Assembly (NCBI RefSeq): GCF_000294495.1 | Contig: NC_018526.1 | Span: forward strand, 1,116,001 to 1,180,000 | Length of the DNA: 64,000 nt | Source: Streptococcus suis S735 | GTDB taxonomy: Bacteria > Bacillota > Bacilli > Lactobacillales > Streptococcaceae | Reading direction: 5' to 3' | In this document: positions 59,672 to 64,000 of the stretch, in pieces | Position numbering within the stretch: the first letter of the stretch is position 1 | How the letters are laid out: the number at the start of each line of letters is the position of its first letter | The notes under the pieces: generated by a model | The model's database searches: none | What the model saw: the letters and a program-made list of their open reading frames with translations, nothing else | Told to the model about the DNA's origin: nothing | Program-made: the position numbers and the translations under genes

Positions 59672-60592
59672 CTATAAGCCTTGTCCGTCGTTGATGCGTT
59701 TGACAATCTTATTGACTGCAATCAGCAGAATAATATTGATAAGTGCGTTAAATAAGCCAACCGCTGTTGAATAAGAGTAGTCCCCTGACACCAAACCGAT
59801 TTTATAGACATAGGTTGAAATGATTTCAGAACTGGTCAGGTTGAGGGAAGTCTGCATCAGAAAGGCTTTTTCGTAACCAACGTTCATGATGCCCCCAGCT
59901 GCTAAGATAAACTGAATGACCATAACTGGTTTTAGTGCTGGTAAGTCAATATGCCAGATTCGTTGGAAAATATTTGCACCGTCTAGCTTAGCCGCTTCAA
60001 TCAAGGCTGGATCAACATTGATCAAGGTAGCCGTGTAAAGAGTCGATGCCCAGCCCATTCCCTGCCAAATACCACTGAGGATGTAGAGGGGTCTGAAGAA
60101 GTCTGGGTCTGTCAGGAAGTTGGCTTCAATGCCAAACATACCTAGGATGGAATTAACCGGTCCTCCTACTGAGAAGAAGAGGAAAATCATACCGACGATG
60201 ACAACGACTGAGATAAAGTTTGGAGCGTAGAGCACCAACTGAATCCGTTTTTTAGCCTTATCGCTCAATAGTTGATTGAGCATGATGGCCAAAATAATTG
60301 GTAGAAGAAATCCTAAGAGCAGACCGTAGACACTCAATTTCAAGGTGTTGGCAAGTAAGGTGCCGAAATTTGGAGACGAGAGAAACTTGGTAAACTCTTC
60401 AAACCCAATCCACTCACTACCAAGCACCCCTTTTAAAGGATTATAGTCTTTAAAGGCAATCAGCACTCCGTACATGGGAATGTAACGGAAGATGAAAGTC
60501 AAGACCAAGCCTGGTAGTAACATCAGTAACAAGAGTTTCTGTTGCTTGATTCTATCGAATAGACTAGCTTGTTGCAGTTTTGATGTTTTCAT
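59672..60592 (-). CDS. susT1: Sugar ABC permease SusT1
   Basis: 306 residues with six helices and the EAA loop ALIEAAKLDGANIFQRIWHI, the LplB type. ATG at 60592 has AAGGAG at a good distance; the frame to 60688 runs through the promoter and operator. First gene of the sus transport operon. Confidence 0.9.
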   Translation of the reverse strand: MKTSKLQQASLFDRIKQQKLLLLMLLPGLVLTFIFRYIPMYGVLIAFKDYNPLKGVLGSEWIGFEEFTKFLSSPNFGTLLANTLKLSVYGLLLGFLLPIILAIMLNQLLSDKAKKRIQLVLYAPNFISVVVIVGMIFLFFSVGGPVNSILGMFGIEANFLTDPDFFRPLYILSGIWQGMGWASTLYTATLINVDPALIEAAKLDGANIFQRIWHIDLPALKPVMVIQFILAAGGIMNVGYEKAFLMQTSLNLTSSEIISTYVYKIGLVSGDYSYSTAVGLFNALINIILLIAVNKIVKRINDGQGL

Positions 60593-60605
60593 AAGAACTC
60601 CTTTT

Positions 60606-60617
60606 TGAAACGTTTCA
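60606..60617. promoter_or_regulatory. LacI-type operator upstream of susT1
   Basis: TGAAACGTTTCA, a perfect palindrome with a central CG, identical in core to the one before susR. It lies about 45 bases downstream of the -10 box and just before the susT1 SD, a position suited to repression by SusR. Confidence 0.75.
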
Positions 60618-60659
60618 TTTTTCTTGTGAAAATAAAACCAACTGTTTATTGATGGTTTT

Positions 60660-60688
60660 ATTTTACAATTGTAACCGTTTTCTGTCAA
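60660..60688 (-). promoter_or_regulatory. susT1 promoter with overlapping cre-like site
   Basis: TTGACA, 17-base spacer and TAAAAT on the minus strand. The spacer contains AGAAAACGGTTACA (60670-60683), one base off a CcpA cre consensus. TTACAATTGTAA, a palindrome, overlaps the -10. Sugar control through both CcpA and SusR is likely. Confidence 0.7.
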
Positions 60689-60696
60689 CTGCTTTT

Positions 60697-61686
60697 TTAA
60701 AAATTTTTTGTAGTTTTTCCTTCAAGATAGGAAATCGGTAGAGTGACTTGTAGGGGGCGCTCTCTTTTCTCAATAATATCAATTAGACAGGCAACGGCTT
60801 CTTGGGCCATAGACTCCAAAGGTTGACGAATGGTCGAAAGGGCTAAAGATTTTTCACTTGCCAACTGAATACCATCATAGCCAATCACCTGCACATCTTC
60901 TGGAACCCGTCGTCTCAGTTTTTCCAAAACAGCAAGTGTGTCTAGGGCCGTAAAATCATTGATGGTGAAAATAGCATCAACCTGTGGATTGTTAATCAGA
61001 AACTCTTCGACTTGACCGACAAAGTCATCATATGGCTCTTCCAAGTCCAAGACATGACAAGGAAAACCTGCCTCTAAAATCCTCTTTTCAAAATACAATC
61101 TACGCTTCTTGGTTTCATTGATTGTTTTATTGTGCCCACCGATAAAGGCAAAATGGCGACCTCCTTTTGCTATCAAGGTATTCGCTGCCAGTTCCGCACC
61201 AGCTCGGTTGTCCGAACTGACACAAGGGATAGCCTTATTTTCATAGGTGCGGTCGATACTGACGAATGGAATGTTAGAAGATAAGTAATCCTCGATTGGA
61301 CTGTAGGTGATAGCAATAATGCCGTCCACCTTATTTTGTTGCAGCATAGTCAGATAATCCAACTCCCTTTTTGGACCAGAAATATTGCAAAGGAGCAACT
61401 TGTAATTTTTCTTACTCAGTTCCACTTCAACATGATAGGCAAATTCTCCAAAAAAAGGATGCCAAACTGTCGGAATAATCAAGGCGATAGTTTCGGTTTT
61501 GTTCTTCTTCATGCCACGAGCATAAACATCTGGAATGTAATTCAATTCCTTAATGGCAGCATTGACTTTTTCAAGCGTACTTTCCTTAATACCTGGCTCA
61601 TTGTTGATAACTCTTGAAACTGTCCCAACACTGACCCCTGCAACTCGAGCTACATCTTTCATAGTAATTGATTTTTGTTCTTCCAT
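60697..61686 (-). CDS. susR: LacI-family regulator SusR
   Basis: 329 residues. Helix-turn-helix MKDVARVAGVSVGTVSRVIN at the N-terminus, then a periplasmic-binding-protein-like sensor (VDGIIAITYS, IFTINDFTALD, QVIGYDGIQLA). Expected to repress susT1T2XH and itself through the two TTGAAACGTTTCA sites, with release by the imported sugar. Its stop is only eight bases from the -35 of susT1 and no terminator separates them, so read-through is possible. Confidence 0.9.
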   Translation of the reverse strand: MEEQKSITMKDVARVAGVSVGTVSRVINNEPGIKESTLEKVNAAIKELNYIPDVYARGMKKNKTETIALIIPTVWHPFFGEFAYHVEVELSKKNYKLLLCNISGPKRELDYLTMLQQNKVDGIIAITYSPIEDYLSSNIPFVSIDRTYENKAIPCVSSDNRAGAELAANTLIAKGGRHFAFIGGHNKTINETKKRRLYFEKRILEAGFPCHVLDLEEPYDDFVGQVEEFLINNPQVDAIFTINDFTALDTLAVLEKLRRRVPEDVQVIGYDGIQLASEKSLALSTIRQPLESMAQEAVACLIDIIEKRERPLQVTLPISYLEGKTTKNF

Positions 61687-61702
61687 GGTTTACCCCTTTC
61701 TT

Positions 61703-61716
61703 TTGAAACGTTTCAA
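61703..61716. promoter_or_regulatory. LacI-type operator upstream of susR
   Basis: TTGAAACGTTTCAA, a perfect 14-bp palindrome between the susR promoter and its SD. It suggests autoregulation. Confidence 0.75.
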
Positions 61717-61727
61717 TAATTTACACT

Positions 61728-61756
61728 AGAATATCATTGATAGCGTTTTCTGTCAA
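61728..61756 (-). promoter_or_regulatory. susR promoter with overlapping cre-like site
   Basis: TTGACA, 17-base spacer and TATTCT. The spacer holds AGAAAACGCTATCA (61738-61751), one base off the cre consensus. The layout mirrors the susT1 promoter. Confidence 0.7.
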
Positions 61757-61784
61757 GAAAAATTGACTTGTTAGCAAATAAAAA

Positions 61785-61820
61785 CACCCAAAAAGCTAGA
61801 ATGATTCTAACTTTTGAGTG
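61785..61820 (-). terminator. Terminator of the 61843-62388 gene
   Basis: CACTCAAAAG-TTAGAAT pairs with ATTCTAGCTTTTTGGGTG on the minus strand, followed by TTTTTATT. Confidence 0.85.
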
Positions 61821-61842
61821 CCGTTTAAAAATCTTTTCTATT

Positions 61843-62388
61843 TTATTTGTACATCTTCTTCATTGGGTGTTTTGCAAGCACTTCTGGGTGATTATCGAGT
61901 GCAGCTCTGCCTTTTTCCGTCAGGGCATAACCTCGGACGGTAAAGTATGGAGCTAACTTTTCTTCCGTCAAGTTGTCCTTGAGGGCAGTGTCGAGGTCTG
62001 CCGCCTTCATCTTGGATAGGCCTGTCACACCCTCTGCTTTGAGGATATTTTTCTTGGCAGTAGAAGTGATGTGGTCTAGGGAATCAAAGGCCGATTCCAC
62101 ATAGGCATAACCGTCTGCGATCAACTGCTCCATGTGAGCAGGACCATTGATACCATACATGTACTCAAAGTACTTGGAGTAGGGCGTCGTCGATTCAAAA
62201 GAACCCAGGCTAATCCGCCATAGCAAAATAATATCTCCTGGCAAAATACCTTCTTCCAGACGAACCATATTGCGTTTGGGAACGGGCTTGGCCTCCAACA
62301 GCCAGGCTGCCAAGTCACGCTCGGGGGAAATATAGGGTTTGACCTCGTGGTCTTTATACATTTCTTCAACACGATTCTGGAGTGACAT
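61843..62388 (-). CDS. Hypothetical protein with a possible SAP-like segment
   Basis: 181 residues, soluble, not recognised as a named family. The C-terminal half (AEGVTGLSKMKAADLDTALK) has the helix-turn-helix feel of a SAP/HeH fold, and LLWRISLGSF and YGINGPAHMEQLI suggest a compact N-terminal domain. Starts right at the VOC gene stop and ends at a terminator, so the two form a small operon. Confidence 0.7.
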   Translation of the reverse strand: MSLQNRVEEMYKDHEVKPYISPERDLAAWLLEAKPVPKRNMVRLEEGILPGDIILLWRISLGSFESTTPYSKYFEYMYGINGPAHMEQLIADGYAYVESAFDSLDHITSTAKKNILKAEGVTGLSKMKAADLDTALKDNLTEEKLAPYFTVRGYALTEKGRAALDNHPEVLAKHPMKKMYK

Positions 62389-62766
62389 TTACTTTACCTC
62401 ACGAATTGCGTAATAATTTCCATCATTGTCTGCAAAGCTAATTACCTTCATGAAACCAAGGTCCATGACTGGATTCGTTGTGACACCACGTTCAACAAGT
62501 TCTTCGTAAGTTTTGGCTACATCTACTGATGTCATTAAGATTGATGGTGTACCTAAGTTTAATTCTGGCTCCATCTCAGCAACCTCCGCCTTATCATGAA
62601 GTACAAATTGTACCTCACTATCTGATTTAGGTGCAATAATGTAAGAAGTTTGGGGGCCTTGCACTTGTTTTTCTACACGTTCAAATCCCATTTTCTCTTT
62701 CCAAAATTGAGCTGAAGCCTCAATATCATTCACATATAACATAACTTGTCCGATTGATTGAATCAT
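62389..62766 (-). CDS. VOC-superfamily protein
   Basis: 125 residues. IGQVMLYVNDIEASAQFWKE, SEVQFVLHD, and ADNDGNYYAIREV show the two beta-alpha-beta repeats of the VOC fold. A glutamine takes the usual first ligand position (GQVM) and the later positions are not the classic His/Glu set, so metal-dependent activity is doubtful. ATG at 62766; function unknown. Confidence 0.85.
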   Translation of the reverse strand: MIQSIGQVMLYVNDIEASAQFWKEKMGFERVEKQVQGPQTSYIIAPKSDSEVQFVLHDKAEVAEMEPELNLGTPSILMTSVDVAKTYEELVERGVTTNPVMDLGFMKVISFADNDGNYYAIREVK

Positions 62767-62850
62767 CTTAAATACCTCTTTTGCGTTGTACGAACATGTG
62801 TTCAAACCATTATACACTAGATAGGGATATTCTCCAAAGAAAAACGACTC

Positions 62851-63207
62851 TTAGAGCCGTTCAAAACCTAGGAAACGAGTCCCCTGAAAATGCAGGGTGC
62901 CTACATCTCTCTCTGCTAAAAGGGCATATTCATCTGAACGAAGGCGAAATTCCTGCCGTTTTCCCTCCCATTCAAACGTTACATAATAATTGGTTCGTGC
63001 TACTTCGTTACCAAAAACATGGGTTCGTTTAGAGACAAGCTTAGCCTTGCAAGATTCTTTGGGCGCCCGATTGTTGTGGTGCCATTCCATAAAATTTTTA
63101 ATGATATGGAAACAAACTGTCGCTAATATGATTGCGGAAAAACTGTAGAAAAGGGCCGTATGCCATACTAGGCTTCCATCTGGGTCAAACAAGTTCTCAA
63201 ACATCAT
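62851..63207 (-). CDS. DUF2500 membrane protein
   Basis: 118 residues. One N-terminal membrane helix, then the DUF2500 beta domain with KAKLVSKRTHV, NYYVTFEWEGKRQEFRLRS and VGTLHFQGTRFLGFER. Function unknown. Two ATG codons at 63207 and 63204 are possible starts. Confidence 0.85.
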   Translation of the reverse strand: MMFENLFDPDGSLVWHTALFYSFSAIILATVCFHIIKNFMEWHHNNRAPKESCKAKLVSKRTHVFGNEVARTNYYVTFEWEGKRQEFRLRSDEYALLAERDVGTLHFQGTRFLGFERL

Positions 63208-63346
63208 TATTCTCCTTTTACATCTTTAAATATAGTATATCATATTATTGTTTTAGATACGCTTTTTATACTAGATAAAAATTGAAAAAATCCATATTTC
63301 ATGGTAGAATGAGCATAATTTTGAACAAGACAAGAAAGGATTTTCA

Positions 63347-64000
63347 ATGAAAAAAATACTAGTTCTTGCTCTAGCTTCGAGCATCTTGCTAACTGCCTGC
63401 ACAAACAACTCGACAGCTAATAGCTCATCTTCTACAGCATCTAGTTCTAGTCCAAGCTCGACTACGACAGCTGATACAACTGCTTCTAGCCAATATGCCA
63501 AAGATTTGGCATACGCCATTAACAATCCCAAAGCTACATTCCCCCAACTTTCCAATGAAATTGGTGAAAATGAGGCTGCTATTAAAATAAAAACAACCGA
63601 AGGCGACATCACTATAAAACTCTTCCCCGAGCAAGCACCACTAACTGTGGAAAACTTTCTGACTCATGCGAAGGAAGGATACTATAATGGAACGATCTTC
63701 CATCGTGTCATTAAGGATTTCATGATTCAAGGTGGCGATCCTCTTGGAAATGGTACTGGTGGAGAGTCTATCTGGGCCGGAAAAGATACTACTATCGATG
63801 CTGGAAATGGTTTTAAAGACGAGATTTCAGCTTTCCTCTATAACATTCGTGGCTCACTTTCTATGGCAAACGCTGGCGCGGGAACAAATGGAAGTCAGTT
63901 TTTCATCAATCAAAATACAACAGACATGTCTAGCCAACTCTCTAGTTCTAGCTATCCTGGTAAAATCATTGACGCTTATAAAAACGGAGGCAATCCAAAC
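63347..64000 (+). CDS. Cyclophilin-type peptidyl-prolyl isomerase lipoprotein, 3' end beyond the window
   Basis: At least 218 residues. Signal peptide with lipobox LLTAC, a Ser/Thr linker, then a cyclophilin domain: [53 protein letters not shown] and FINQNTT. The catalytic Arg in FHRV and the FxxQGG motif are intact. Membrane-anchored foldase for secreted proteins. SD AAAGGA before the ATG at 63347. Confidence 0.92.
   Translation, partial: MKKILVLALASSILLTACTNNSTANSSSSTASSSSPSSTTTADTTASSQYAKDLAYAINNPKATFPQLSNEIGENEAAIKIKTTEGDITIKLFPEQAPLTVENFLTHAKEGYYNGTIFHRVIKDFMIQGGDPLGNGTGGESIWAGKDTTIDAGNGFKDEISAFLYNIRGSLSMANAGAGTNGSQFFINQNTTDMSSQLSSSSYPGKIIDAYKNGGNPN

Overview
The window is low-GC Firmicutes DNA with a Streptococcus gene set: an rgp rhamnan cluster, rmlABCD, susRTXH, DUF3397 beside rplKA, LPXTG proteins, AGGAG ribosome binding sites and TTGACA/TATAAT promoters. 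Gene content and order fit Streptococcus suis best. The species is inferred from knowledge of the families, not from a search. No rRNA, tRNA, CRISPR array, phage or intact insertion sequence was seen. Most genes lie on the minus strand.

Layout. 1-10081 (minus) is a cell-wall rhamnose polysaccharide cluster: rgpA-rgpB-rgpC-rgpD-rgpF, then a Wzx-type flippase, a DUF2142 membrane protein, a GT8 and a GT2 cut by the window edge. A divergent LTA-synthase-like (GacH-type) phosphoglycerol transferase follows at 10295-12844. 12904-21103 (minus) is rmlA-rmlC-orf-rmlB-rmlD (dTDP-rhamnose, the substrate for the rgp enzymes). It continues into an LPKTS-anchored surface protein and a secreted autolysin whose amidase and glucosaminidase modules are in different frames. 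21201-31136 (minus) holds a ZIP transporter, a frameshifted Nif3-like gene, trmK, dnaD, metA, apt, recJ and cls. 31352-34537 (plus) is an LPQTG-anchored M14 zinc carboxypeptidase. 34581-39013 (minus) is miaA-hflX-orf-rnz-SDR. 39352-41865 is a divergent pair, a CynX-like MFS protein and a MetE-like protein, with a MET-box between them. 42535-51970 (minus) holds phoH, yozE, panE, cvfB, frr, pyrH, a MurJ-like flippase, a YghU-like GST, a possible immunity protein and rplKA. 52125-55616 holds DUF3397, a VOC protein and ftsK. 55742-61686 (minus) is the sus sucrose/fructo-oligosaccharide ABC system with its LacI regulator. The end holds two small genes, a DUF2500 protein and a cyclophilin lipoprotein cut by the window edge.

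The most striking observation is at the end of the autolysin gene (13330-13419). The amidase frame ends as G GGA AAG TAG, a canonical X XXY YYZ slippery heptamer directly before the stop. It is followed by a perfect 12-bp inverted repeat with a 55-nt loop, and an open -1 frame encodes a full glucosaminidase domain that has no usable start of its own. This looks like programmed -1 ribosomal frameshifting that would make two autolysins from one gene, 823 and 992 residues long. A second frame break, in an A8 tract of the Nif3-like gene, looks more like ordinary slippage. Several structured intergenic elements, two of them BOX-like, are also recorded.
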